DNA from: Limnephilus marmoratus
Lineage: Eukaryota > Arthropoda > Insecta > Trichoptera > Limnephilidae
Reading direction: 5' to 3'
Length of the DNA stretch: 64,000 bases
NCBI GenBank assembly: GCA_917880885.1
Contig: OU862934.1
Location: 32,596,734-32,660,733 of the forward strand
Position 1 is the stretch's first letter, and every line of letters begins with the position of its first letter. The notes beneath the pieces are model-generated. The model did not search any database, was not told the origin of the DNA, and saw only the letters and a program-made list of their open reading frames with translations. Below are positions 1 to 11,607 of this stretch, in pieces. A program made the position numbers and the translations under genes.

Positions 1-59
1 CAACCGTGTGCAATCTAGGTACAATTATATTGTAATATATAATTTAGCATTTTTCTGGT

Positions 60-470
60 TCCTACCCTGATGAAAGCAGACTGAATGCTGTTGAACTGAT
101 ATCCCTGAGGCGTATGTGTGTTAAAACCATGTATGATCGTGTGAGAAATATGGAGATCATCAAATAATGCAAGACTGCTGAGTAAGATTGAGAAATGGAC
201 TCTCAGATGGTTTGGGCATGTAGCGCGAATGAACGAAGAAAGTAGTATAAAAGAATATATAACGCAAATGTGATGGTAGAAGAAGTCGAAGACGCCTGAG
301 GAACACATGGCACGATCAAGTAATTCAGATACTTGAGACGGTACATGCCCAGAGTCAGAATAATAGAAGAGTACTTATGAGACGTTGTATGAATGTGAGT
401 GAGGCAAAGAGGGTCCGTCCTCTCTGCCTACCCCTGCGGAGAAACGGCGTGATGGTTAGTTAGTTAGCAT
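60..470 (+). pseudogene. LINE RT C-terminal remnant with TTAG-type tail
   Basis: A decayed copy of the family better seen at 21440-22110. Recognisable pieces are TLRWFGHV-like and MNEE, then NNRRVLMRRCMNVSEAKRV. It ends after GGCGTGATGG with GTTAGTTAGTTAG, a short microsatellite-like tail as in RTE-type LINEs. Confidence 0.6.
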
Positions 471-959
471 TTTACTTTTAGTAATGGTGATATACTGAAT
501 AATTTTATGGCTTGGTATTTTTATAGCGTAAACAATATACAGAAATAATACGTGTGATAAAATAATTTGTGAGTCACGTCATGACGATGATGTCTTGTTC
601 TAAATTTGAATTTAGCACTTCCGCGCGGTTTGGAGGTTGCCGGATATCGGAAGCCGCCATTTTTAAACCCATCGGCGCCATTGAATTGTTTATGTCTGAA
701 ATTATTTGCACATCCGGTCTCGGATCAGACCGCATGCTCTGTGGTCTTTCAGGATTTTCATTAGCTTTTAACACTTAACCCTTACTAATGAAAGTGTTGT
801 ATTTTACACAACTGGTAAACAACCATTTACCCCACATTAAAGGTTGTTTACCAGTGAATTAAATATAAACTGATGTCACCACTGATTTAGTACCTTTTGA
901 CTAACTGATTTAGCATATACCCTGTCTCTCTTACACCGATTAACATCGTATATCGTCAT

Positions 960-1070
960 TCTTTTGATCGAAACCATCACGCAGTTTCCCCGCAGAGGTA
1001 GGCAGAGAGGACGGATCGCTAAACAACGCGATCTTGGCACACACTTCTTACTTCAATCACACTCATGGAT
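960..1070 (-). pseudogene. LINE 3' end fragment
   Basis: AGTTTCCCCGCAGAGGTAGG and AAACAACGCGATCTTGGCAC match the 3' end of the same LINE family (minus strand). It abuts family A. Confidence 0.5.
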
Positions 1071-1079
1071 TTTTTTATA

Positions 1080-1480
1080 TGAATACCGCACAAGAGTCCC
1101 AACTGCTCCCGTCTGAAGCCAGCGAGACCATGGCATCCCCAGTTGGGGTATGTTTTGAGGCTGAAGGTAGTGGGAAGGGGAAGGAGATAGGAAAGAGGAA
1201 GGTGGGAAGTACCTGGCTATTCAGATCTGGTCACCAAACACGGCTAACGCCATTTCAAGCAACGTTTCAATTCTGAATGGTGGTCTTACACCAGGGCGAT
1301 ACTGAGAGTATCTTCCACTCTGGAACGTGCCGCAAATATACTATATATTATTTTTAATTAATAAATTGTAAAATAACACAAATTAATCAAAAAAAATGTA
1401 TTTGCCACGCCGGGATTCGATCCCGCGACCTTCGGTATGCGAGTCAAGCTCCTTACCGCTGGACTACGCCGGCCGTCAGA
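1080..1480 (-). repeat. Family A SINE with tRNA-like head
   Basis: On the minus strand it starts with a tRNA-like head (1405-1478). The head has an A-box-like TAGTCCAGCGGTAAGG, a B-box-like GGATCGAATCC and a 5-bp T-stem CGGGA...TCCCG. A ~330-bp body follows with TCGCCCTGGTGTAAGACCAC and ATCTGAATAGCCAGGTACTT. It ends near a CGGTATTC motif. The 3' tail is degraded. Family A recurs at least nine times in the window. Confidence 0.78.
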
Positions 1481-1854
1481 TTTCGGGGATCATAAATATT
1501 TATATCGATTTTTGTCATACGGCCGTATATCTTCCCAACATACGTTATTAAGGGAGAAGTAAATAGGACAAAAATAATATTGAGGATAAAGTGTCCGAGG
1601 GATCACATGTCCGGGGGATCAACTTACTGTCCGGAGATCAAGAGTCGCGTCATCGAAGATTTCAGCTGATTGGACCGCATCCTCCTAACTGCATACCCCG
1701 GCGGTGACACGGCAGAACTCTGTGCGTTCGCAGGGGGGTCTTTTCAGCGGTCGACTGTTCCTTACTGATAACTTAAATAAACACGCATTTGTACAGACAG
1801 GGGCAAATTGGGTTGAGAATTCATACAATACTAATAATGATGAACTAAAAAATT

Positions 1855-2430
1855 TAAAACTCAGAGTGTGCAATTTATATGTGGTAGAAGTGAAACCTTC
1901 AGAAGACTAAAGTATACGAGAATGGGGAGAGAGTCAACGAGGCTCTTTTTTTATCAATGTGAAGGGTGATTTTGTTCTACATTTTTGTTGTCGAATTCCA
2001 GTGCACCATTGTGTACATTTGGTCATCTTATTAGTATTTTTGTTTTCTGCTTAGAAGTCGCTAGATGTCGCTTTCTTTTGTGTCTTTTTTGTCTGTTCAT
2101 TTTGGAGTGGTTTGAAGATTTTGATTTTACAAAAATTACATTTATTTTGGATCGATTCTCGGTCCGCTGAATGTCTGGCCGCTAAGATTCATCAGGCATT
2201 TTGGTAAAAGACCAAAGGAGAAATGCTTGGAATCGTGGATTTATCGTATTATTTTGGAACCGAGTAGGTACCAGTGAAATAAATAAATATTTTATTCCTA
2301 TCTCATTCTCTGGAAGGCTGAATCCTACAGATGTATGTGTTTGTCTCTTTTTAGTGTCGCTCGCTTCCGTTTCACCGAGTATCAAATCACAATGATGCTA
2401 AAGAATTTTTCACATCAATAACCATTATTA
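1855..2430 (+). repeat. Family Y repeat
   Basis: Contains GAAGTGAAACCTTCAGAAGA, AGTCGCTAGATGTCGCTTTC and ATCCTACAGATGTATGTGTT. Other pieces are at 3420-3645, 20618-20800 and 44855-44985. No coding capacity; class unknown. Confidence 0.5.
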
Positions 2431-2669
2431 CAAATTTCCGTTTATTACAATTTTTTTTTAAGAATAATGTAATTTCTAAATTTTGCAGAAAAGTCAAACT
2501 CCGCTCCTGTCCACATTTTGAAGAGTAAATATATCCCATGTTCAAATCTATTCTGGTCCAACAGCATCCATTCCTCTATCTGTCTCAAGTCTGAGATTCC
2601 GTAGACCGAAATCCTCCCAGCAGTGTACGGGTACTTCCTAACGGTGTCGGTCCCACTTTCCGCAGGAAA
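2431..2669. other. No recognised feature
   Basis: AT-rich intergenic DNA. I saw no open frame with family-like sequence and no repeat shared with the rest of the window. The same holds for 2790-3420 and 480-960. Confidence 0.5.
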
Positions 2670-2790
2670 AGCTTACTAAAAACCATTAAAACGCTTTTAA
2701 AACCATTAAAAACCTTCGAAAACCATATAAAACAGTCAAAAACCGTCAACAACCAACAAAAAATCTTTAAAATTCCTCAAAATCCGACAA
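2670..2790. repeat. Simple A-rich tandem (AAAACCATTAAA)
   Basis: Six to eight imperfect units of AAAACCATTAAA/AAAACCGTC. Confidence 0.6.
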
Positions 2791-3419
2791 AAAAGTGGAC
2801 TTTTACAAATTTTCACACTACAAAAATGTTATTTCAAGAATTTTGCTGCCAAAAATTGGCTTAAAATTAATCATAAGACTGTTTTTAAAAGCTCTTCAAA
2901 TCTGTTATATTATTTACTTTACTCGGCTAACGAATTTTAACCTCTAGAATCTGTGAAAACACGTGTTTTAAAAGACTCTAGCCATCTGAAGAAGTGCAGT
3001 CTGTTTCTATTTATAGAAATGCACGTGTCCAAGTCTAAATAATTTTATAACTTTTAATAATACAGTTCCTACTATTGTTTATAAGATTTTTTTCCTAATA
3101 ATCAATGTGATATAATTTTATATTTCTTAATAGTTAAAAAGCTGTGTTTCTTTTTTTAATTGATTTTAAAGTGTTTTTTGCTGATTACCTTCGTTCATAA
3201 AGCTGTTTCTGATTTCTATGTAAGTTTTGTTTTTTATTTTTTCTAAATAATTATACTGAAATATCAACAGTTATATAAAGCATGTTTGCACTTGTAAAGT
3301 ATCTCAATAATTAAGAAAAAATCATAATTTTTACAGACTACCTCATGGAAGAAGAAGATAATTCTAATAAATCTAAACTAAAATATGAAAAAGAACAAGA
3401 CACAGAAAATTAGATACAA

Positions 3420-3645
3420 GTGTGCAGTTCACACGCGGCAAAGTGATACCTTTATAAATCTAAAGTAGGCAAGGTGGGGAGGCTACGAAGCACCGCCCAA
3501 AAAGGATTTCGATTATTCTGTCTCATTCTCTCGCAGGCTAAATCTTACAGATGTATGTGTTTTATCTCTTTTTAGTGTCGCTTTTTCGTTTCATTGAGTT
3601 TCAAATCACAACGGTGTAAAAGAACTTTTCACTTCACAAATAAAA
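3420..3645 (+). repeat. Family Y repeat fragment
   Basis: AGGCTACGAAGCACCGCCCA and ATCTTACAGATGTATGTGTT, TTTCAAATCACAACGG match family Y at 2290-2400 and 20660-20770. Confidence 0.5.
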
Positions 3646-3649
3646 CTAA

Positions 3650-3865
3650 CTAACTTAATAATAATCGCAGGGGTAGGCAGAGAGTACGGACCGCCAAACA
3701 ACTCGATCTTGGCACACACTCTTTGCCTCACTCACATTCATACATCGTCTCATACATGCTCTTCTATTATTCTGACTCTTGACGTGGCCTGACTCAAGTA
3801 TCTGATTCACTTGGTCGTGCCATGCCTCCCTCGGGCGTCCACGACTTATTCCACCATTCACATTT
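3650..3865 (-). pseudogene. LINE 3' end fragment
   Basis: The minus strand encodes GGISRGRPREAWHDQVNQIL and MRRCMNVSEAKSVCQDRVVW, the C-terminal end of an RTE-like RT. It ends with TTAG-type repeats (plus strand ACTAACTAAC at 3645-3654). Confidence 0.6.
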
Positions 3866-4017
3866 GCGTCAAATAAAAATGGAAAAAAATGGTAGAAGAT
3901 AATATTGTTAATTCTTAATTTGCAATAAGACAAAATGACTTAAAATAAGATTCCCAGTAAAATCCTGGGTTCGAGTGCCAGTTGCGACCGTTACCCTCTT
4001 TCTTTTTCTGTCTTGTT

Positions 4018-4436
4018 TTTTTTTTTTTTTTACAGTGAATACCGCACAAGAATCTGAACTGTTCCCGTCTGGAGCCAGTGTGACTATGGCATCCCCAATT
4101 GGGGTATGTTGTGAGGCTGAAGGTAGTGGGGAGGGGAAGGAGGTGGGGCAGAGGAAGGTTGGGAAGTACCTGGCTATTCAGATCTGGTCACTAAACACGG
4201 CTAAAGCCATTTTCAAGCAACGTTTCAATTCTGAATGGTGGTCTTACACCAGGGCGATACTGATAGTATCTTCCACTCTGGAACATGCCGCAAATATACT
4301 ATATATTATTTTAAATGAATTAATTGTGAAAACACAAATTAATCAAATAAAATTTATTTGCGCATGCCGGATCCGAACCCGCGACCTCCGGATTGTGAGT
4401 CAAGAGTCTTACCCACTGGACTACGGAGGTCGTCGA
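4018..4436 (-). repeat. Family A SINE, near complete with A-rich tail
   Basis: The tRNA-like head is at 4363-4436 (minus), with B box GGTTCGGATCC. The body is intact, and the element ends in an A-run (plus-strand T's at 4018-4032), consistent with retroposition. It gives a spurious 165-codon open frame on the plus strand. Confidence 0.8.
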
Positions 4437-4609
4437 TTGGTCGTCGATGTTCTTTTTCACATTTTCGTTTAAATCTGTTAGTAGATATTGTCTTCTTCGC
4501 TGATTTATTATATTGATTGGTAAACCTTCAAAAGTTATTATTTATACCTAGAGTTATTCCAATAAAAATTCAATTGTAGACTAGTTCATTATCATATCTG
4601 GTCAAAGAT

Positions 4610-4735
4610 CACCATTCAATATCGAAACGTTGCTTAAAATGGCTTTAGTCATGTTTAGTGGTCAGATCTGAATAGCCAGGTACTTTTTCTTTCCCGTTTT
4701 CTTTCCTTCTCCACACTCTTTAGCCTCACATCGGT
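4610..4735 (+). repeat. Family A SINE fragment (body)
   Basis: CACCATTCAATATCGAAACG, ATGGCTTTAGTCATGTTTAG and TCTGAATAGCCAGGTACTTT match the body; head and tail are missing. Confidence 0.65.
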
Positions 4736-4959
4736 GTCCGGACAACTCAAAATCATGCAACTTTAACACCTCCTTTGAAAAACCATTAAAAGTGAAGAAA
4801 AAATATGTATTAAAAAAAATGGTTAAATAGATTAGTTAGGTTAATTTATGGGCTAGTTTTCCTTTTTTCATTACTTTTAATGAATTTTTAAAAAGGTGTT
4901 ACAATTGCATTACTCTGAGTTGTCATGAAACCACGATGTATTACTAGACACTTACAACT

Positions 4960-5125
4960 AAGATTTATAACTACCAATTTACAACTAAGATTCATAACTG
5001 GTGACTTACAACTAATACTTACAAGCCATTTACAACTAAGATTTATAACTGATGTCTTACAACTAAGATTTATAACTGTAACTTACAGCTAACATTTACA
5101 ACTAGTGACTTAGACTTACCTATAT
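4960..5125. repeat. Imperfect 24-28-bp tandem repeat (ACAACTAAGATTTATAACT)
   Basis: Six to seven diverged units of ACAACTAAGATTTATAACT with variable spacers such as GGTGACTT. Confidence 0.7.
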
Positions 5126-5689
5126 TTAGCAATATTAACCGTTACCGCTGAGCTGAGATTTATAACGAATGACTTACGTATAAGCTTACGAATTTGAAAG
5201 CTACTAATCCAATATATTCGTTGTGCAGCATGTCTTGCAAAGTTCTACAGAGTTAGGTTAGTATAATATTCTAAGGAACATAGTGATTAAAATAAGATTT
5301 TATTATTATAACATTTCTTAAGCTATTTATTTCAGTTTGTTCGGTAATTTGTTCTGAATTGTCCCACCTCATTTCATCAATTCTTCCTTCCGCTGCGAAG
5401 TTCTCCACGTGTTCTAACGTCGTGCACGTGAATCTTGCCATCCACTCCCTCCTAACGATGTGAGGGATTTGTGGAAGGGGAGTTGGGAGATCCTGGATGT
5501 TCAGATCTTTTCACTTATCGAAGACAACAATAACTTCTTGTCTTGAAATTATATTTCAATGAAAAGTTTTCTTTGTTATTGATTGTAATTTTTAATCACT
5601 TTACTTTAATTTATACACCTTCCTCTTTCTTATCGTTTCCCCCTCCACGCTACCTTCAGCCTCAGAATCTATCGGGGTTCCTGTGAACA

Positions 5690-6150
5690 CATTAAAAATT
5701 CCTTCATCTTCTTTCTTCTTCTTCTTGTGGCCTGGCCTTCAACGGAGTTGGCTATCATGTTGGCTATGCGGACTTTGTTTACTGCGTCCCGGAACAGCTC
5801 TACGATAGACTGGCCAAACCACTGTCTCAGGTTTTTCAGCCATGAGGTTCTCCTTCTTCCAGGGTCCCGTCTTCCGGCAATCTTTCCCTGCATTATGAGG
5901 TGCAAGATCTCATACTTCTCTGGATGTCTCATCACATGTCCAAGATATTGAAGTTTTCGAATTTTTATAGTTTTAATACTTCCTTTTCTTTATTCATCCG
6001 AACTGTAACATCTTCATTTGTAACCCTGTCCATACAACTTATTTTGAATATTCTTCTGTAGATCCACATCTCGAATGCCTCAAGTCGCCTAATTAGTTCT
6101 TCAGTAAGCGTCCATGCTTCCATTCCATAAAATAATATCGAAAACACGTA
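5690..6150 (-). pseudogene. RTE-like LINE C-terminal remnant with GAA-type tail
   Basis: The minus strand gives FYGMEAWTLTEELIRRLEAF, EMWIYRRIFKISCMDRVTNE, then HPEKYEILHLIMQGKIAGRR and a WLKNLRQWFG region. A frameshift separates the halves near 5960. It ends in a short (AAGAAG)n tail. The closest relative in the window is 61325-61745. Confidence 0.65.
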
Positions 6151-6499
6151 TCATCTGATTCGTAATCATTCATCGTATTCGTAATCCAAGGATGAGATCA
6201 TGACTGCAGAACTTTTTCATGCGGATAAAGGTTGCATGAGCTTACTCGATGCGGCATTTGATTTCAACCTAAGGATCCCTCTATCATTGCATCCCAAATA
6301 TACAATACTCTGTGCCATCTCTAGTTATGTTCCAGCATTGTAAAGTTCCGGAATACCTTCATCCGGAATAGAAACAGTTCTAGAAATGACTCGAGCTATG
6401 TTTAGCAACTGTCTGAATAATTGAATAGTCATTAGGCAGATACCTACTTAGCATGCATCCTATTTCCGATCTCCTTCTTCTCCCCAATTCTCCCCAGGC
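6151..6499. other. No recognised feature
   Basis: Between a LINE remnant and the TTAA foldback. Nothing repeated elsewhere in the window was seen. Confidence 0.5.
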
Positions 6500-7266
6500 T
6501 TAAGAGCGTTTAACCAGCCAGCGGACGAAAATCCACATTTCGTCGAAAGTTGTTCTTCCGATGGTGCAGGGCGGTTACAATGAGAAAGATTGATTATTCT
6601 CCGTACCAGCTTTTTTAAATTATAACTCAATATCGAATGTATTTCAATCCAAATTAGCTTTAATTTATACCTTCATCCAAAAATGCTGAAAGGGGTGATG
6701 ATAAAACTATTAAAATAGTGTACTTTTTGTAGTTATTTTTTGATTATAAGTATTTATCATTTTTCAATAATGTCTAAATTTAATAAGAATGTTAAAAAAA
6801 TCTGAAATATATTAGTTTGTAAGTGCGCAAATAAATACACAAATGGACCAATTTTCGTCAAGAAACACATGTACGTACATATTTTTTAATGATTTTATTG
6901 AAACTAAAATTAAAATTCTAATACATAACTTTGCTAGATAATGTATTGATTTATTTTACTGCATGATTACATTATTTGAAATGGGTGTGGTATAATACAA
7001 AAACTTTTTTGAAAATTTAACAAATCTGCCAACGACCTATGGAATAATCTTATTATACTAAAAATTAAAAAAAAATCTAAAAATTTATTACATAACTATG
7101 CTAGATAAAAGAACAATCTTTCGAAATCCATTTATATTTTTTTGTGGAAAAGATTCAATACGTCTAAAAACTTTTTTGAAAATGACGTATTTCCGGCTTT
7201 CTCTGGTAATGCCCTCTTAATGCTAAATCACTATTTTAGACTAATCTTTACTACGAATCGGCTTAT

Positions 7267-7497
7267 ATCTATTGAATCGCTGAATGTGTTGCTAAGCGCA
7301 TAACCTTCGAACGACTGCAAGAAATTAGCTAATTCTTTTTTTTTGTGCGTTCATTATTGTCAGGACAAGGTTTTTATAAAATTTCCGGTGAGCTCTGGCA
7401 TTATGAAATTTGTATAAAAAAATTGCTATTGGTGGCACGCGAGGAAGCGGCTATTGCTAAGGAAAGCGGGAGGGAGGGAGAGATGGGGGAGGGGAAC
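7267..7497 (+). repeat. Helitron fragment related to 11682-12157
   Basis: Matches the first ~220 bp of the complete Helitron, including AATCGCTGAATGTGTTGCTA and TCTGGCATTATGAAATTTGT, and stops after the GGGAGGGAGGGAG tract. It lies between the arms of the TTAA foldback. Confidence 0.65.
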
Positions 7498-7564
7498 TAC
7501 CTACTAAAAAAGCGTGAACTACCTACTAAAAAAACGAGTGTGCTTTAGACCACACGACTGAAGT

Positions 7565-7626
7565 AGAACTACCAAACCTCGCCCAATGAACCCAGGTATC
7601 CCTGCTAAGTTATCAAACGTAGCGAA
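7565..7626 (-). repeat. Family B fragment at the minisatellite edge
   Basis: Reads AACCTCGCCCAATGAACCCA, GGTATCCCTGCTAAGTTATC, AAACGTAGCGAAC, the reverse complement of the family B core, then passes into the minisatellite. Confidence 0.65.
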
Positions 7627-7800
7627 CGGGGTGACCTATGACCTAGGGGTGACATATGACATTGGGGTGAAATATGACCATGGGGTGACCTTCTACCTTA
7701 GGGTGACCTACGACCTTGGGGTGGCCTACGTCCTTGGGGTGACCTACAACCTTGGGGTGACCTACGACCTTGGGGTGACTTACGACTTTGGGGTGACCAT
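7627..7800. repeat. 18-bp minisatellite (GGGGTGACCTACGACCTT)
   Basis: Nine to ten imperfect tandem units. The left edge joins directly to a fragment of family B (7565-7626, minus orientation), whose own sequence contains GGGGTGACCTATGG. The same array, in the other orientation, lies in the family X copy at 48805-49005. Confidence 0.8.
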
Positions 7801-9223
7801 CTTTATCCTTATCCTTATCACTCCCAAGTCAAGCGTGAATAAAGGCCCGACCGTTCGCCTAGCAATCGATCACCGTTCGCATCGATTACCGTTCGCATGA
7901 CATTTTTCGTAACAATCACCAGCTTACCCCCCCCCCCCCAAGTCGAGCGTGCGTAAAGAAGTTTTACTTCAAAAAGGTATTTTTTCATTGAAATATATGA
8001 AAGAATATTTACTTATTTCTGTGTATTACAGTATTTACCATTAATTAACATTTTTACCTTGGTCTAATAATACATACATTTTTGCCTTGTGATTTTCTCT
8101 TAAGGCCCCTCATCCACACTCAAAAAGAAGAAGATGGAGAGATGTAATTCTGAATGTTAGAGCAGCGCGCTAATATTTAAAGCGATAAAATAGATGTGAA
8201 AATTGCGAAAATGTTAAATAAAACACAACTCATGTAAGGTAACTTAAGTAGGTATCATTTAAAGAAACATTGTGAATTTTTTCACAACTATAACATGTAA
8301 AATAACTGAAACAAACGTGTTTATAATAATTTTCAGAGCTTACTTTGCGATTTTTTTCTATCGTGGGAATTTTATATAATTTGCGTTTCGACGTGGAACG
8401 CGCCTAAATATTATCTTCAAAAATAACCTCTATTTTTTTAAGAACTCAAAAACTTCAAATGTTTAAGGGAGATATGTAAGAAATCGGTAGAATTTCGGGT
8501 ACCGGCGACTTAAGAGGGCATTACCAGAGAAAATCAGAAATATGTCATTTTCAAATCAGATTTTAGACGTATTGACTCTTTCCACAAAAAATTATAAATG
8601 GATTTCGAAAGAATGTTCTTTTATCAAGCATTCGCATGTAATAAATTTATCAGAAATTTTTTTAATTTTTAGTATAATAAGGTTATTCCATAGGTCGTTG
8701 GCAGATTTTTTAAATTTCCGAAAAAGATTTTGTATTATACCACACCCATTTCAAATAATATAATCGTGCAGTAAAATAAATCAATACATTATCTAGCAAA
8801 CGCATGTTTTAGAATTTTAATTTTAGTTTCAATAAAATCATTAAAAAATATGTACGTACATGTGTTTCTTGACGAAAATTGGTCTATTTGTGTATTTATT
8901 TGCGCACTTACAAACTAATATATTTCAGATTTTTTTTACATTCTTATTAAATTTAGACATTATTGAAAAATGATAAATACTTGTAATCAAAAAATAAAAG
9001 TACATTATTTTAATAGTTTTATCATCACGCCTTTCAGCATTTTTGGATGAAGGTATAATTTAAAGCTAATTTGGATTGAAATAAATTCGATATTGAATTA
9101 TAATTTAAAAAATCTGGTACGGAGAATAATTAATCTTTCTCATTGTAACCGCCCTGCACGATCGTAAGAACAACTTTCGACGAAATGTGGATTTTCGTCC
9201 GCTGGCTGGTTAAACGCTCTTAA

Positions 9224-9697
9224 TGAGTCAGGTACGCCTCATACATCACACATATATCTGGTAATGTTATATTGTCGTGAAAACAAGCATATGGGTCCGA
9301 GTAGTTAGATATAAATGAACCACCTTTTTATAACCACCTGTTAAAGTTGCGAGCAGACTAGCAGACTGGTGTCTACGTAACTAAAAGTGGGCTGTTTGTT
9401 TACCCATTCCAGCGATATTTTCACTCAGAGAAATGCGTGGGTTAGGTGGAAAATGCATGAGTAATGGCGATTATCAGTGATTGGAATAATTTCACAACTT
9501 TGTGAAATAACAAAATAACTCTCTTGAAACGTTGGGATTTTTATATTCTCAACTAATTGCCACATGGAACTCACTCAGCTATTGGTCATATTATATTTTA
9601 TGGAGATCGCACTGAAAACCATCTTAAAGTTAATACAAACATAGAATGACTGACACAAACCAAATATTCAACATGTTTCTCCGACTAGATATAGCCA
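9224..9697. other. No recognised feature
   Basis: Between the TTAA foldback and the MITE. No coding or shared repeat signal. Confidence 0.5.
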
Positions 9698-10489
9698 ATA
9701 GGCCACTTGCATTGATTTCATAACGACTTGGAAAAAATCGTGTGGATAGATCTTTTTATTAAGATTGCGAAAATGTTAGTAATTTTTTTTAGAAATGATG
9801 TATATATTTTTTTAAATAAATAAATCCATTATTTGGGCTCGTGACGTCACTACATGAAAATGTCCCGTCTCCGAAAATGTTCCTATTAATTTTGTAAAAT
9901 TCCACACTGATTTATTTTTTTAATATTGCATCACTTGGATTTCAGGCGAATTTTTTAATTCTTACACTAGATTTGGTTTGACTTTTTGACAGATGTTCTG
10001 AAGAGAACCCCGTACATTTTAGAAGTCGGTACGTGTTTTAGAGGTATAATGGTTAAGGTGCTGATTTTAACAAAATCAAATTTTATAATATTCTTATTAT
10101 TATTATAATTTACAAGTACAAGTATATTACATTGGATTTAGTAATATATACGTTGTACATTATAATGATTTATGATCAATAAGATGGATCTAGGAAAAAA
10201 ATATTTATGAGATGTAATATTTTTGGTATGCCTCGTTATTCTCCTGTGTCATTCGTGTGGAAAACGTTCTTTTTTTTAAATGATTTTCGGCTATGTAATT
10301 ATCGTTTTTTCGCACCTATAAAATTATGTCACGTCTTTCCGGTTTATAAAAAATGGTCTGATTCTTCGGATTGAAATTTTCAAAAAATCCCCAGGTTTTC
10401 AAAAATACGATTAAAAAAAAATACAGAATGTCTTAAAATATTTTTCTAAACCGGAAAAAAAAATTAAAAATGTGATGCAAGTGGCCTAT
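9698..10489. mobile_element. MITE with 15-bp perfect terminal inverted repeats
   Basis: The ends are ATAGGCCACTTGCAT (9698-9712) and its exact reverse complement (10475-10489). The 792-bp interior is AT-rich with no coding capacity. The inner ends carry complementary A-rich and T-rich tracts. No clear target duplication was found, so the superfamily is open. Confidence 0.7.
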
Positions 10490-10545
10490 TATACCAAAAA
10501 TCGCTACTAAACTACCTAGAATTTACGGAATATTTTGTAAATAAA

Positions 10546-10980
10546 ATCCTTCCTATTAATATTATAAAGGCGAAAGTTTGTCTGGATGAATGGATGTCTG
10601 GATGTATGGATGTATGGATATATGGATATATGGATGTATGTATGTTTGTTACTCGTTCACGCAAAAACTACTGAATGGATTTTAAAAATTCTTTCACTGA
10701 TAGAAAGCTACATTATTTGCGAGTACTATAGGCTATATATATTATATTGGTAAACTGTGGCGTTATGAAATCATTTATTATACGTTTATTGTCCAGACGA
10801 AAAGCAAAGCGTTGCTAAGTAATTGTTTCAGGTGCGCTGTCATTTTGTTATTTGTTTAGGTTACTATGGAGATCCCTTTGATAGTTAAAATTTACAATTT
10901 AGTAATAATAAAACTAAAACTAAATATTATGCCTGAGCTTCGCAAAATAAAGTTTTTTTGCAACAATTATTATAAGTTAT
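10546..10980 (+). repeat. Helitron-like 5' portion with GGATGTAT microsatellite
   Basis: It begins TCCTTCCTATTAATATTATA after an A, continues AAGGCGAAAGTTTG and has a GGATGTAT-type microsatellite (about 10584-10640). It then has CACGCAAAAACTACTGAATG, a common Helitron leader in insects. The 3' end is not clear; a tRNA-like repeat follows. Confidence 0.5.
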
Positions 10981-11120
10981 AATTATTAGCCTGAAATACT
11001 CATTTACATTGAAAAAAATCTGCAGAGAAAACCGCGGCTGATTTCTTTCTGATTTTCGGTCAACTGCTCTGTCCACTGAGCTACGTCGGCTTATCTCCTA
11101 CCCGCCAAATAATTCAATAT
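10975..11120 (-). repeat. tRNA-like repeat, single copy
   Basis: The minus strand has GCCGACGTAGCTCAGTGGAC, AGAGCAGTTGACCG (A-box region) and the TACATTGAAAAAAATCT-type arm. The B box has been replaced. Confidence 0.55.
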
Positions 11121-11607
11121 ATTATACTAGTATTTCATTAAACAATTACTGCTTATTATTATTTATTTTTTTTATTTATCAAAAGTATACAATACAGAAT
11201 ATAGTATATTATATAAAGCATTGTACTCCCAGGAATTAATAAACTCATTGCGGGAATGATACGCATTACATGAAACATATAGCTGTATGTATTAAATGGA
11301 CATATGATGGGGACATACACAACATTATTATTTCAGAAAGTCATTAATAAGATGAAGTTTGAGCATGTTAGTTTGGGTCTTTTTACATTGACTTGCACAT
11401 TTGATCTCGTTGGGTAGTTGATTATATTTTGTGTGAGCATTACATTTATTACATTTTTCCACCTGCAAACAACCAACTTTATTTTATATGGGAAAGTCAT
11501 TGTAAGTGCTAAATCTCCCACTAGGTGGCGTCTAGGCAAATTACTCGTATGTCTACATTTTTGGTGAAATACTTTAACTCGTCAAATATTTATTATTATT
11601 TTTATTT

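Larger units (their letters stand above)
7535..7972 (-). repeat. Family X repeat with 18-bp minisatellite
   Basis: On the minus strand it starts TTTGAAGTAAAACTTCTTTA, continues CGCACGCTCGACTTGGGG and a poly-G, and ends GTCGTGTGGTCTAAAGCACA followed by CTCG and T's. The terminal part can form a hairpin (GTGTG/CACAC). Other copies are at 48757-52208 and 56079-56425. The interior (7627-7800) is an 18-bp minisatellite. Confidence 0.7.
6504..9219. mobile_element. TTAA-flanked foldback DNA transposon with ~710-bp inverted arms, non-autonomous
   Basis: The left arm (6504-7222) and right arm (8511-9219) are inverted copies at roughly 90-95% identity by eye. Both ends read GAGCGTTTAACCAGCCAGCG from outside in. 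TTAA flanks both sides (6500-6503, 9220-9223). No transposase frame lies between the arms. The spacer has instead captured a Helitron fragment (7267-7497) and a family X repeat with a minisatellite (7535-7972). TTAA targeting is known for piggyBac and, as I recall, Sola3; the termini lack the usual piggyBac CCY start. Confidence 0.85.

Noticed and set aside
3975..4472. A 165-codon frame starting with a hydrophobic stretch that resembles a signal peptide
   Set aside because: The hydrophobic part is the T-run tail of a SINE and the rest is antisense SINE body.
7586..7900. A 104-codon frame of repeated LGVTYD units
   Set aside because: It is a direct read-through of the 18-bp minisatellite, whose unit length is a multiple of three.
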